DNA of 64,000 nucleotides from Pseudaquabacterium terrae. Lineage in GTDB: Bacteria > Pseudomonadota > Gammaproteobacteria > Burkholderiales > Burkholderiaceae_C. This document shows, piece by piece, positions 16,864 through 25,265 of the stretch. The DNA is taken from assembly GCF_013266755.1 (NCBI RefSeq), contig NZ_JABRWJ010000002.1, positions 62,001-126,000 on the forward strand, read 5' to 3'. Made by a program: the position numbers and the translations under genes. The notes under the pieces were generated by a model that saw nothing but the letters and a program-made list of their open reading frames with translations, was not told the origin of the DNA and made no database searches. The stretch's first letter is position 1; each line of letters begins with the position of its first letter.

Positions 16864-17945
16864 GGCGCGGACACGCTGCGGCTGATCTGCAGCTTGGACT
16901 TGAAGCCATCGAGGTCGAGATCGCCGAAGATCATCGTGCGCTTCAGCAGCGTCGGCTGGCTGAAGAAGGCATTGCCGCCGGGCTGCACGGTGACGCCGAG
17001 CTGGTAGCGCTGGCGGCTCATCGCGTCGAGCACCACGTCGTTGGCATCGCCGAACGGATAGGCGAACTGCTGCACCTTGACCTTGGCTGCGGCGAGCCGC
17101 TTTTCCAGCAGCTCGCGTGGCGCGCGCAGCTCGGTCTCGATCGCCTGCCGGTAGCGCTCGTCGCTCTCGCCGGCGCTGCGGTCGGTCAGGTTGCGGTGGG
17201 TCTTCGAATGGGCCTGGATGTCGATCACGCCCGAGGCCGCCATCTCTTGCAGCTGCGCCCAGCTCAGGCCGTCGGCAGCGCCGATGAAGTCGGTGTAGAC
17301 GAACAGCGTCGCCGTGAAGCCGTGTTTCTTCAGCAGCGGCCAGGCGTGGCGGTAGACCGACTCATAGCCGTCGTCGATCGTGATGACGACCGAACGGCGC
17401 GGCAGCGGCTCGCGCCCGGCGAGGAAGCCCGCCACCTGCGACAGCTTCAGCACCTGGTAGTCGTTGCGCGCCAGCCAGTCGAGCTGGGCCGCGAAATTCG
17501 CCGGCGAGACGACCATCTTCGCGCCGCCGGCGCCGAAGCGGTGATAACACAGGATCGGCACGGTCTGCAGCTCGCCGTTGCGCACGCCGGTCGGGTTCAG
17601 CGGCTGCAGCGGCACGATCAGCGGCTGGCCGGCCTCGGCGCGCGGCACACCGTTGGCCTCGGCGATCGTCCAGTGCTTGTCGGCGTCACCGAGGAAACGC
17701 GCGGCGATCGCCGGCAGCTGGTCACCGTCGTGCGGCAGGTAGATCAGCAGCCGCTCGCCGCGGCCGATCACTTCGCCGGCCGCTTGCGGGAACGGCGGCG
17801 TCGCCGCGCGGCCCTGCGCGCGCGCGGCTGGTGCCGCCGGCGGCTCGGCCGCGGCGGGCGGCGCCGGCGCGCGGCCGGCGCAGGCGGCCAGCAGCGCGAG
17901 GCTCACGAAACTGCCGCACGCGGCGGCGCCGACACGGACGGCCAT
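16860..17945 (-). CDS. LysM-like polysaccharide deacetylase lipoprotein (NodB fold)
   Basis: The 361-residue product has a signal peptide with lipobox LAAC (about residue 22). A LysM-like segment follows (about 65-120, RLLIYLPHDGDQLPAIAARFLG). A carbohydrate esterase 4 domain spans about 135-350, with catalytic motifs TIDDGYES, HSKTH and AYPFGD. Such enzymes remove N-acetyl groups from glycans; a peptidoglycan substrate is plausible with a LysM-like module but unproven. Start ATG at 17945 is chosen because it gives the lipoprotein signal; the frame stays open upstream inside the kinase gene. It lies 11 bp after the kinase gene and overlaps the TPR lipoprotein gene by 4 bp, so the three form an operon. 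Confidence 0.88.
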   Translation of the reverse strand: MAVRVGAAACGSFVSLALLAACAGRAPAPPAAAEPPAAPAARAQGRAATPPFPQAAGEVIGRGERLLIYLPHDGDQLPAIAARFLGDADKHWTIAEANGVPRAEAGQPLIVPLQPLNPTGVRNGELQTVPILCYHRFGAGGAKMVVSPANFAAQLDWLARNDYQVLKLSQVAGFLAGREPLPRRSVVITIDDGYESVYRHAWPLLKKHGFTATLFVYTDFIGAADGLSWAQLQEMAASGVIDIQAHSKTHRNLTDRSAGESDERYRQAIETELRAPRELLEKRLAAAKVKVQQFAYPFGDANDVVLDAMSRQRYQLGVTVQPGGNAFFSQPTLLKRTMIFGDLDLDGFKSKLQISRSVSAP

Positions 17946-17956
17946 CGGACCGCCGC

Positions 17957-19858
17957 TCAGGAGGAGGAAGCGTCGCGGCCGCTCGACGCGGCCGCGCCGC
18001 GGCCGATCGAGGTCGGTGGCAACGGCGTGTCGATGCCCGCGGCGTTGCGGTCCTGCAGCGCCTGGGCCATCTGGTCGAAGGCGACGTAGAGCTCGCCGAA
18101 CTCGTCCTTGCGCTGCTCGTTGATGCGGTGGTCGAAGCGGCCCTTGCCGATCTCGGCCATCGAATCGGCGACCAGCCGGATCGGCTTGGCGAACCAGTTG
18201 GCGACGAAGTACATCGCGATCGCGACCGCCGCCACCGTGACCACCGCCAGCACGACCATCAGCGAGATCGACAGCCGCGCCACCTGCGTCAGCGGTTCCT
18301 CGGGAATGCCGAGCGCGACGCGGCCGACTTCCTTGTCCTGGAAGGTGATCGGCGCATCGAAGCCGAGCACCGGACTGCCGCCCACCTGGTAGCGCGATGC
18401 GGCGATCGAGCCGCGGACCTTGCCCATCGCCTCGGCGGTCTCGGCCTTGTACGGCTGGCCGACCAGCGCGGGCAGGCTGGAGACGCGCACGATGCCGCCC
18501 AGGTCGATCACCGTGACGCGCTCGAAATTGCGCGTCTTCATGATCTCCTGCACCGCGACGTCGACCGCCTCCCAGTCGTCGCCGAGCACCGATGCGGCGT
18601 TCTGCTGCGCGATCATCCGCGCCAGCGAGGCGCCGTAGTCGCTGACCTGGCCCATCATCGCGGTGTACTGCCGCTGCGTGATCAGCGCCGCGGTGAAGCC
18701 CATCACCACGGCGACGATCGCCGCCATCATGGCCGCCCACTTCAGGCGCAAGGGAACGATGCGCGGACGGTTCTTCTCGCGCGCGATCTCGTCGAGCTCG
18801 GCCAGCACCTTGGCCAACGCGTCGGACAGCTCGCGGCCGGTCTGGAAGCGGTTGCCCGGCTGCTTCGCGAGGCAGCGGTCGACGACGCGGCGCAGCGACG
18901 CCGGCACCTCGGGCCGCAGCTTGTTGATCGGCGGATGCTCCTCGTTGGCGATGCGCGTGGCCACCGCGACCAGGCTGTCGCCGCGGAACGGCCGCTTGCC
19001 GGTCAGCATCTGGTACATCACGATGCCGGTCGAGAACAGGTCGGAGCGGCCGTCGAGCTTCTCGCCGTTGGTCTGCTCGGGCGACATGTACTGCGGCGTG
19101 CCGAGCACGTCGCCGACGCGCGTGTGCTGGCCGTCGCCGATCTCGTCCATGTGGGCGATGCCGAAGTCGGTGACCTTGATCGTCTGGCTGGCCTTGACCC
19201 GCATGATGTTGCCGGGCTTGATGTCGCGGTGCACGATGCCGCGGCCATGCGCGTAGTCGAGCGCGCGCGCCAGCTGCATGCCCATCACGACGACGTCGCG
19301 GATCGGCATCACCTTGTGCTTCTCGATCTCGTCGGCCAGCGACACGCCTTCGATCAGCTCCATCGCCATGTACGGCCGGCCTTCGATCTCGCCGACGTCG
19401 TGCACGACGACGATGTTCGGATGCGACAGGCCGCCCGCGGCGCGCGCCTCGCGCAGGAAGCGCGAGCGGTATTCATCGTCGGCGCACAGCGAGGCGTGCA
19501 GGAACTTGATCGCGACGTCGCGGTTGATCGTCGGGTCATGGGCCTTGAACACGGTGGCCATGCCGCCGCGGCCCAGGCGCTCGCGGATCAGGTAGCGGCC
19601 GATCTCCTGCACCGTGCCCTCGGACCGTCCGGCACTTCCGGGCAGCGTCAGCGCGCGCCGGCCGTCATCGGTCACCGTCACGGGCGGTCGCTGGTCGGAG
19701 CGCAGCACCATCGTCGGCTCATAGCCGACCGCCGCCAGCGTGGGCGGCGCGATCGTCACGACGCGCGTCGCTTCGGCGTCCTCGTCGTCGATGGGGGGCG
19801 TCAGCGGCTCGGTGCCCTGCGGGGGCATGGCCGGGGAATCTTTGGAGCTCATGGGCAC
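17957..19858 (-). CDS. Membrane Ser/Thr protein kinase with C-terminal sensor and HAMP domain
   Basis: This is a Hanks-type kinase of 633 residues. The cytoplasmic kinase domain (about 88-350) has the glycine loop LGRGGMATV, catalytic Lys118, HRDIKPGN at 210 and DFG at 231, so it should be active. Membrane helix 1 (about 374-394), an extracytoplasmic sensor-like region (395-530) and helix 2 (531-554) follow. A HAMP domain (about 555-605, FAKPIRLVADSMAEIGKG, DEFGELYVAFDQM) ends the protein. HAMP normally passes signals to a downstream output, but here nothing follows it. The start may be GTG at 19858 or ATG at 19852. In T6SS such kinases (PpkA type) phosphorylate the FHA protein. It heads an operon with the deacetylase and TPR lipoprotein. 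Confidence 0.9.
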   Translation of the reverse strand: MPMSSKDSPAMPPQGTEPLTPPIDDEDAEATRVVTIAPPTLAAVGYEPTMVLRSDQRPPVTVTDDGRRALTLPGSAGRSEGTVQEIGRYLIRERLGRGGMATVFKAHDPTINRDVAIKFLHASLCADDEYRSRFLREARAAGGLSHPNIVVVHDVGEIEGRPYMAMELIEGVSLADEIEKHKVMPIRDVVVMGMQLARALDYAHGRGIVHRDIKPGNIMRVKASQTIKVTDFGIAHMDEIGDGQHTRVGDVLGTPQYMSPEQTNGEKLDGRSDLFSTGIVMYQMLTGKRPFRGDSLVAVATRIANEEHPPINKLRPEVPASLRRVVDRCLAKQPGNRFQTGRELSDALAKVLAELDEIAREKNRPRIVPLRLKWAAMMAAIVAVVMGFTAALITQRQYTAMMGQVSDYGASLARMIAQQNAASVLGDDWEAVDVAVQEIMKTRNFERVTVIDLGGIVRVSSLPALVGQPYKAETAEAMGKVRGSIAASRYQVGGSPVLGFDAPITFQDKEVGRVALGIPEEPLTQVARLSISLMVVLAVVTVAAVAIAMYFVANWFAKPIRLVADSMAEIGKGRFDHRINEQRKDEFGELYVAFDQMAQALQDRNAAGIDTPLPPTSIGRGAAASSGRDASSS

Positions 19859-19933
19859 GCTAGGACTCGGGCCGATCCGGGATGGACCAAGCCGGCGCAG
19901 TATGCGCCCGCTTATTGTCGGCTGGCGAGTGAA

Positions 19934-22576
19934 CTACTGAATGCCGGCTTGCAATGCGCGCTGAACGTCGCGAACAAATGCTTCTCGAACCTGGGTCTGG
20001 CTGCGGCCGCTCAAGCGGCCGGCGAACTCGATGAAGGCACCCGGGCGCAGGTTGCCGTCGACGCCGACGATCACGCAGGGGGCATTGCTGCCGCTCCTGC
20101 AATCGGCCAGCGCACGCTCCTCGGCCCACGAGCCGACGCGCTCATTGCTGCCGAAGCCGAAGCTGATGACGCCGCCGCGCTCGCCGACGGCCATCGCACT
20201 CTTCCAGCGCAGCTGCTTGAAGGCCCGGTTCAGCTGGGCCAGGCGCTCGACGTCGGCCGGGTCGCGGGCCTGCAGCAGCAGCTCGAAGGCGTTGCCGAGG
20301 TTCAGCCGGGACTCGTTGGCGCGCAGTTGCGCGATCGCGTCGGCCCATTCGTTGGCCGGGCGCGCGGCCGGTTCGGGCCGCGCCGGCGCGGTGGGCGCCG
20401 GGGCCGGTCGGGTCGGCTCGGGCGCCGCGACCACCTGCGGCGGATCCTTTGCCCGCTGATCGGCCAGCGCCCGGTCGAGCGTGCGCAGGAAGCGGCCGCG
20501 CACCGTCGGCACGTTCTGCGGGCCGAGCAGGCGCGCCACCTCGAGCAGGCTGTCGCGGCGCAGCTCGCCGTTGAGCACCACCGTTGCGCAGCCGCCGGCG
20601 GGGCCGGCGAGCTCGCGGCAGCGCTTCAATGCGGCATCCTGCGCCGCCGCGGGCGTCGGGCGGGCGACCTGCCAGTTGAAGCGCAGGTGGCCGTCGGCGA
20701 CGCCGAGTGCGAACGCGCTGTTCGGCGCGCGCGACTTCAGCATCGTGTCGAGGTCGTTGCCGATGCGCCGTTCGTCGTTGCTGTTGGCGTCGAGCAGCAG
20801 CGCCAGCGCGGCCGACGGTGCCAGCGTCGTGCGCACCGCTTCGAGTCGGGCGATGCGGCTGCGCCAGTCGGCCGAGAAGTCGGCGGCGGGCGCGGACGGT
20901 GCCGCGCTGATCGGCGCGGGCGCGCTGGCCAGCGACGGGTCTGCCGCCGGCGGTGCAGGCGTTGCCGCGACCGCCGGCGGGGCGGGCGCGAGCACTGGCG
21001 GCGGTGCAGGCGCCGGCTCGACAGGCGCCGGTGCGGGTGCAGGCAGCGGTGCAGGCGCCGGCGGGACGGTGGCCACCGGCGGCGTGACGGTCGGCGCGCT
21101 GGCGCCGCCCGAAACCGTGCCACCCTCGGGCGTGCGGCCGGAGCGCGCCCACCAGATCCCGGCGAACAGCAGCACGGCGATCAGCGCGCCGGCGCCGGCG
21201 ATCAGGGGCGTCTTCGAGCGCGACCGAGCGGCTGCTGCCGCGCTGCTGGCCGCGCCCGCGGCACCCGGCGGCCGCCAGCTGGGCGCGCCGGGCTTGTCCG
21301 GCGGCGGCGCGGGCACCGCTGCCGGCGCTCGCGCGGGCGGCGGCGCGGCGCTGGCCGGTGGCGAGCCGCCCGCCGTGCCGGCGCGCGGTGGTGCGATCTG
21401 GGTGCGGCCGAAGGCCGACGCCGCGGCGGCCGCTGCGGCGGCGGCGGCCGTGCCGGCAGCCGCCGAGGTGCCGGCATGCGTCGCGTCGGCCGTGCCGATG
21501 GTGGCCATTGGTGGCAGCAGACCACTGCCGCCGCCGGCGGGCGGCACCGTGGTTTCGCCGATCAGCAGGTCGATGCTGTTGTCGCTCGCCGTGGCGGCCT
21601 GCCGCGTGGCCGGCGCGACGGGTGCCATGCCGGCGCTGCCGAGGCCCGCCGTGCCGAGTGTTCCGTGGGTGCCGGCCGTGCCCATCGTGCCGCCGGCCGA
21701 GCCGGACTTCGAGGTCGGCAGCACGACCGTCGCCTCGTCGCCCTTGACCGCCGCGGCGGCGCGGATCGCGTCGGCCAGCGCCGAGGCGGTCTGGTAGCGG
21801 TCGGCCGGCTTCTTGGCCATGGCCTTGCGCAACACCGTGTCCCAGGCCGGGCTCAGCGTCGCGTTGAGCTGGGTCGCCGGCGCCGGGTCGTCGTGCAGCA
21901 CGCGCTGCATCACCGAGGTCACCGAGCCGGTGAAGGGCTTCTCGCCGGTCAGGAACTGGTAGAGCACGACGCCGCAGGAGAACAGGTCCGAGCGGCCGTC
22001 GACCGGCAGCCCGAGGATCTGTTCCGGCGCCATGTACATCGGCGTGCCGATCATCGTGCCGGCCTGCGTCAATTGCGAGTTATCCAGCCGGGCGACGCCG
22101 AAGTCGGCGACCTTGATGCTGCCGTTGCGCAGCAGGATCACGTTGCTCGGCTTGATGTCGCGGTGCGTGACGCCGCGCTCGTGCGCATGCTGCAGCGCGG
22201 ACAGCACCTCGCCCATGATGCGGGCGACGTCGGTGGGCAGGAAACGGTGCTTGCTGTCGAAGTAGTGCTTCAGCTCCTTGCCGTCGATCAGCTCCATCGC
22301 GATGAAGGCCACGCTGGTGCCGCCGACGCTGGCGTCCTCGCCGTAGTCGTAGATCGCGACGATGCCCGGATGGTTGAGCCGGCCGACGGCCTGCGCCTCG
22401 CGCTTGAGCCGCGCCATCAGCTCGTGCGATTGCGGCCCGAGCTGATCGGGCCGGATCACCTTGATCGCGACGGCGCGCTCGATCAGCGGGTCGAAGCCTT
22501 CATAGACCACGCCCATCGAGCCCTTGCCGAGCTCGCGGCGGATCTCGTATTTGCCCAGGCGGGTTGGAATCGGCAT
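19934..22576 (-). CDS. Membrane Ser/Thr protein kinase with duplicated C-terminal domain (paralogue A)
   Basis: The 880-residue product has an N-terminal Hanks kinase domain (about 9-275) with LGKGSMGVV, catalytic Lys39, HRDIKPSN and DFG, all intact. A low-complexity Ala/Gly/Pro region follows, one membrane helix (about 459-478), a Pro/Ala linker, and two related domains of about 120 residues (about 565-690 and 740-880). Each repeat has a W-x-IA-LRA-type opening, a SAxAxG core, a paired-cysteine section (ALADCR then APCVIV) and an NGELR-like segment. The repeats resemble DUF4189-like cysteine patterns only loosely, so no name is given. It is a tandem paralogue of the next gene upstream. A periplasmic sensing role is inferred from topology. 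Confidence 0.9.
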   Translation of the reverse strand: MPIPTRLGKYEIRRELGKGSMGVVYEGFDPLIERAVAIKVIRPDQLGPQSHELMARLKREAQAVGRLNHPGIVAIYDYGEDASVGGTSVAFIAMELIDGKELKHYFDSKHRFLPTDVARIMGEVLSALQHAHERGVTHRDIKPSNVILLRNGSIKVADFGVARLDNSQLTQAGTMIGTPMYMAPEQILGLPVDGRSDLFSCGVVLYQFLTGEKPFTGSVTSVMQRVLHDDPAPATQLNATLSPAWDTVLRKAMAKKPADRYQTASALADAIRAAAAVKGDEATVVLPTSKSGSAGGTMGTAGTHGTLGTAGLGSAGMAPVAPATRQAATASDNSIDLLIGETTVPPAGGGSGLLPPMATIGTADATHAGTSAAAGTAAAAAAAAAASAFGRTQIAPPRAGTAGGSPPASAAPPPARAPAAVPAPPPDKPGAPSWRPPGAAGAASSAAAAARSRSKTPLIAGAGALIAVLLFAGIWWARSGRTPEGGTVSGGASAPTVTPPVATVPPAPAPLPAPAPAPVEPAPAPPPVLAPAPPAVAATPAPPAADPSLASAPAPISAAPSAPAADFSADWRSRIARLEAVRTTLAPSAALALLLDANSNDERRIGNDLDTMLKSRAPNSAFALGVADGHLRFNWQVARPTPAAAQDAALKRCRELAGPAGGCATVVLNGELRRDSLLEVARLLGPQNVPTVRGRFLRTLDRALADQRAKDPPQVVAAPEPTRPAPAPTAPARPEPAARPANEWADAIAQLRANESRLNLGNAFELLLQARDPADVERLAQLNRAFKQLRWKSAMAVGERGGVISFGFGSNERVGSWAEERALADCRSGSNAPCVIVGVDGNLRPGAFIEFAGRLSGRSQTQVREAFVRDVQRALQAGIQ

Positions 22577-22701
22577 CGTGCTGGTGCTGCGTTGGCGCCG
22601 GACAAGGCGCCTCGTCCCCGATCATGGCCGAGGCGGTGCGGTCGTGGCAATCGACGCCAGGCGCCGAACCGCACGCTGGGGACGCATTTCGCCGCTCGAC
22701 A

Positions 22702-22711
22702 TGACTTTCGG
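22702..22711 (+). promoter_or_regulatory. CCGAAAGTCA element, site 2 (upstream of kinase paralogue A)
   Basis: The minus strand reads CCGAAAGTCA (plus strand TGACTTTCGG), 125 bp before the start of the kinase gene at 22576. It is the only one of the six sites in this orientation, which would suit a regulator-binding site better than a directional promoter. Confidence 0.4.
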
Positions 22712-22730
22712 CTGTGGGGGGCGGCCGCCG

Positions 22731-25055
22731 CTAGCGGACGTTCCTCTTCACCAGCCGCACGAAGGCCTCGCGCACCTGGGCGGGCGTCCGCTGCGCGCCG
22801 AGGCGGCCGGCGAGCTCAGCCAGGGCCTCGCTGCGCAGATCGGCATTGCTCATCACGACCACGCAGCGCACCGTCGACCAGGCGCTGCAGCGCGCCTGCG
22901 CCGCCTGCTCGGCCCAGTCGGCGCGGCGTTCGCCTTGCGCGAAGTTGTAGCCGAGGAAACCTTCCTTGTTGATGCCCATCGCCAGCGCGCTGTTCCAGGG
23001 CAGGCGCCGCACCTCGGCCTGCAGCCGCTCGAGCTGCGTGCGCTCGTCGGCGTCTTCGGCGTTCAGCAGCGTCTGCAGCGCCTGCGCCAGCGGGGTCGAT
23101 GCGGGCAGCGCGCGCAGCCTGGCGATGGGGCGCTCCCAGCTGCCGCGCGCGGGCGCCGAAGCGGAAGCCGAAGCGGAAGCCGAAGCGGAAGCCGGGCTGC
23201 TCGCGGTCTTCGGTGCGGTTGCGGCGACGGCGCTCGCTGCCGCGGCGGCGCTGTCTTCCTTGCGCATCGCCTGCGTGCTTGCGGCCAGGAAAGGCAGCAG
23301 CATGCTGCGCACCTCGGCGACCGGCCGCCGGAATTCGGCGGCCGTGGCCGCCAGGGCTTCGCGGCGCAGCTCGGCATTGACCAGCGCCGGCCGGCAGGTC
23401 ACGCCGAAGCGGTTGAAGCAGCGTTTGCGCGCGCCATCGATCGCTGCCTCGGCGCTGGCAGCCTGCGACAGCCACGAATAGACCGCGTGGCCGTCCTTGG
23501 CGCCGATCACCAGCGCGATGTGCGTCGGGCGCCGCAGCAGTGCGGCCTCGAACTCCGCAATCACCATGCGTTCCTCGGCGTTCAGCGGGCCGAGCAGCAG
23601 CGCCAGTGCGGCGCGCAGCGTGGTGGTGCTGCGCGATTGCTCGAGCAGCGCTGCGCGGCGGACCCACTCGGCGGCGGGTGCCGCCGGCGCGGGCGTCGCT
23701 GCCACGGGGGGCGGTGCCGGCGGCGGCGGGCTCGTTGCCGGCGGCGGTGCCGGTGTCGGGGCGGGCTTGGGGGCGGGGGGGGGGGCCGGCGAGGGTGCGG
23801 GTGTGGGGGCTCTTGCAGGAGTTGGTCGCGATGCGGCGGCTTGCGGTGGCGGCGCGGCGCGGGCGATCGATGCCGCAGCAGGCGCCGGTGCCGGTGCCGC
23901 CGACGCGACCACGACCGGCGCCGGTGCCGGTGCCGGCGCGGGCGCGGGCGTGGGCGTGGGCGTGGGCGTGGGCGCGGGGGGCACGGGCACTTGCATCGCC
24001 AGCGTCGACGCCGCCGCTGCCGCCGGTGCCACCGCTGACGCGGCCAAGGCGGGCGGCGCCGGGCGCTCGCCCGGCCGCGATCCGACGTAGAGGCCGGCCC
24101 CCACCACGCCGAGCAGTGCGACGCCAGCGCCGGCGGCGAGCAGGGGCGTGCGGCTGCGCCGCGCGGCCCGCGCCGTCGCGGCCGCGGCCGGTCCTTGCAC
24201 CACCGTCGCGTCGTCGCGCTGCTGCGCCAGCGCCGCGCGCAGCGCTTCGGCCATGGCCCGCGCGTTTGCAAAGCGCGCTTCAGGTTTCTTGGCCAGCGCA
24301 CGCGCGAGCACCGCATCCCAGGCCGGGCTCAGCGCCGGGTTGGCCTGCGAGGGTGGCGACGGCTGCTCGTTGAGCACCTTCTGGATCACCGTTGTCACGC
24401 TGCCGCTGAAGGGCTTGTGGCCGGTCAGCATCTCGTACAGCAGCACGCCGCAGGAGAACAGGTCCGAGCGCCCGTCGACCGGCAGCCCGAGCAGCTGCTC
24501 GGGCGACATGTACATCGGCGTGCCGATGATCGTGCCGGTCTGCGTCAGCTCGGAGGTGTCGATGCGCGCAACACCGAAGTCGGCCAGCTTGACGCTGCCG
24601 TCGTGCATCAGGATCACGTTGCTCGGCTTGATGTCGCGGTGCGTGACACCGCGCTCGTGCGCATGCTGCAGCGCGCCCAGCATCTCGCCGAGGATGCGCA
24701 CGCTGTCCTCGGGGCTGAAGCGCTGGCCGCCGTCGAACAGCTCGCGCAATTCGCGGCCGTCGATCAGCTCCATCGCGATGAAGGCCACCGCCCCGCCGCC
24801 GATCGTCGCGTCTTCGCCGAAGTCGTAGATCGAGACGATGCCGGCGTGGCTCAAGCGCCCGGCGGCCTGCGCCTCGCGCTTCAGCCGGGTGATCAGCTCG
24901 CCGGCCTGCGCGGCGTTGAGCTCGTCCTGGCGGATCACCTTGATCGCCACGCGGCGGTCGATCACCGGGTCGTAGGCCTCGTAGACGACGCCCATCGCGC
25001 CCTTGCCGAGCTCGCGGCGGATCTGATATTTGCCCAGGCGGGTCGGAGCCGGCAT
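22731..25055 (-). CDS. Membrane Ser/Thr protein kinase with duplicated C-terminal domain (paralogue B)
   Basis: The 774-residue product is closely similar to the downstream kinase. The kinase domain (about 9-275) has LGKGAMGVV, HRDIKPSN and DFG intact. A membrane helix lies at about 302-322. A long Pro/Thr/Ala linker (about 330-455) precedes two copies of the same cysteine-containing domain (about 459-590 and 639-774). The linker is encoded by hexamer repeats and an 11-base G tract (C on the coding strand), and the inter-repeat linker by a Ser-Ala repeat, so this gene is prone to slippage. Both kinases begin with nearly the same sequence, MPxPTRLGKYxIRRELGKG. Recent tandem duplication is the simplest origin. 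Confidence 0.9.
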   Translation of the reverse strand: MPAPTRLGKYQIRRELGKGAMGVVYEAYDPVIDRRVAIKVIRQDELNAAQAGELITRLKREAQAAGRLSHAGIVSIYDFGEDATIGGGAVAFIAMELIDGRELRELFDGGQRFSPEDSVRILGEMLGALQHAHERGVTHRDIKPSNVILMHDGSVKLADFGVARIDTSELTQTGTIIGTPMYMSPEQLLGLPVDGRSDLFSCGVLLYEMLTGHKPFSGSVTTVIQKVLNEQPSPPSQANPALSPAWDAVLARALAKKPEARFANARAMAEALRAALAQQRDDATVVQGPAAAATARAARRSRTPLLAAGAGVALLGVVGAGLYVGSRPGERPAPPALAASAVAPAAAAASTLAMQVPVPPAPTPTPTPTPAPAPAPAPAPVVVASAAPAPAPAAASIARAAPPPQAAASRPTPARAPTPAPSPAPPPAPKPAPTPAPPPATSPPPPAPPPVAATPAPAAPAAEWVRRAALLEQSRSTTTLRAALALLLGPLNAEERMVIAEFEAALLRRPTHIALVIGAKDGHAVYSWLSQAASAEAAIDGARKRCFNRFGVTCRPALVNAELRREALAATAAEFRRPVAEVRSMLLPFLAASTQAMRKEDSAAAAASAVAATAPKTASSPASASASASASASAPARGSWERPIARLRALPASTPLAQALQTLLNAEDADERTQLERLQAEVRRLPWNSALAMGINKEGFLGYNFAQGERRADWAEQAAQARCSAWSTVRCVVVMSNADLRSEALAELAGRLGAQRTPAQVREAFVRLVKRNVR
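23158..23193 (-). repeat. Tandem GAAGCG/GAAGCC repeat in kinase paralogue B
   Basis: Three perfect copies of the 12-mer GAAGCGGAAGCC (six hexamers) encode an alternating Ser-Ala linker between the two C-terminal domains. Copy changes of 6 or 12 bases would keep the frame and only alter linker length. Confidence 0.9.
23775..23785 (-). repeat. Eleven-base G homopolymer (C11 on coding strand) in kinase paralogue B
   Basis: An uninterrupted G11 tract on the plus strand falls at about codon 424, inside the periplasmic linker. A one-base slip would truncate the protein after the membrane helix and remove both C-terminal domains while leaving the kinase domain intact. It is a candidate contingency locus, and also a place where a base-count error could hide. 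Confidence 0.85.
23941..23976 (-). repeat. GGCGTG hexamer tandem repeat in kinase paralogue B
   Basis: Four perfect GGCGTG copies (23947-23970) are flanked by GGCGCG variants and preceded by GGTGCC-type hexamers from about 23917. They encode a Pro-Thr/Pro-Ala linker just outside the membrane helix. Expansion or loss would be in frame. Confidence 0.85.
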
Positions 25056-25255
25056 CGCGGCGCTCGGCGGTTGTGGTGGTGGGGTCAGTGGCAGGTGCTG
25101 CGCCGGGTGGCGAACCAGGGCCGCGCGGTGGCCCCGGTGGCCGGCAGCGGTGAGGTCAGGGTGATCGGAAAGGGCATGACCAGCGGGTGCCCCGGGGGCA
25201 TTCCGACGATTGCAATGGTCCGCATGGTCGGCGGGCGGCTGGCGGCGGGCCAGCG

Positions 25256-25265
25256 CCGAAAGTCA
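25256..25265 (-). promoter_or_regulatory. CCGAAAGTCA element, site 3 (upstream of kinase paralogue B)
   Basis: CAGCGCCGAAAGTCAC at 25251-25266 shares a 15-base core with sites 4 and 5. It lies 200 bp before the kinase start at 25055. The TGA stop of the upstream 73-residue frame falls inside the element. The rest of the 207-bp gap shows no gene. Confidence 0.55.

Noticed and set aside
17831-22972. Very long plus-strand open frame antisense to the kinase genes
   Set aside because: It is antisense to three genes with clear kinase motifs. Its sequence is low-complexity His/Arg/Asp-rich, as expected from the antisense strand of GC-rich genes, and it has no domain.
23099-23976. Short tandem repeats as a CRISPR array
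   Set aside because: The units are 6 or 12 bases, contiguous and in frame within a kinase linker, with no spacers and no cas genes in the window.
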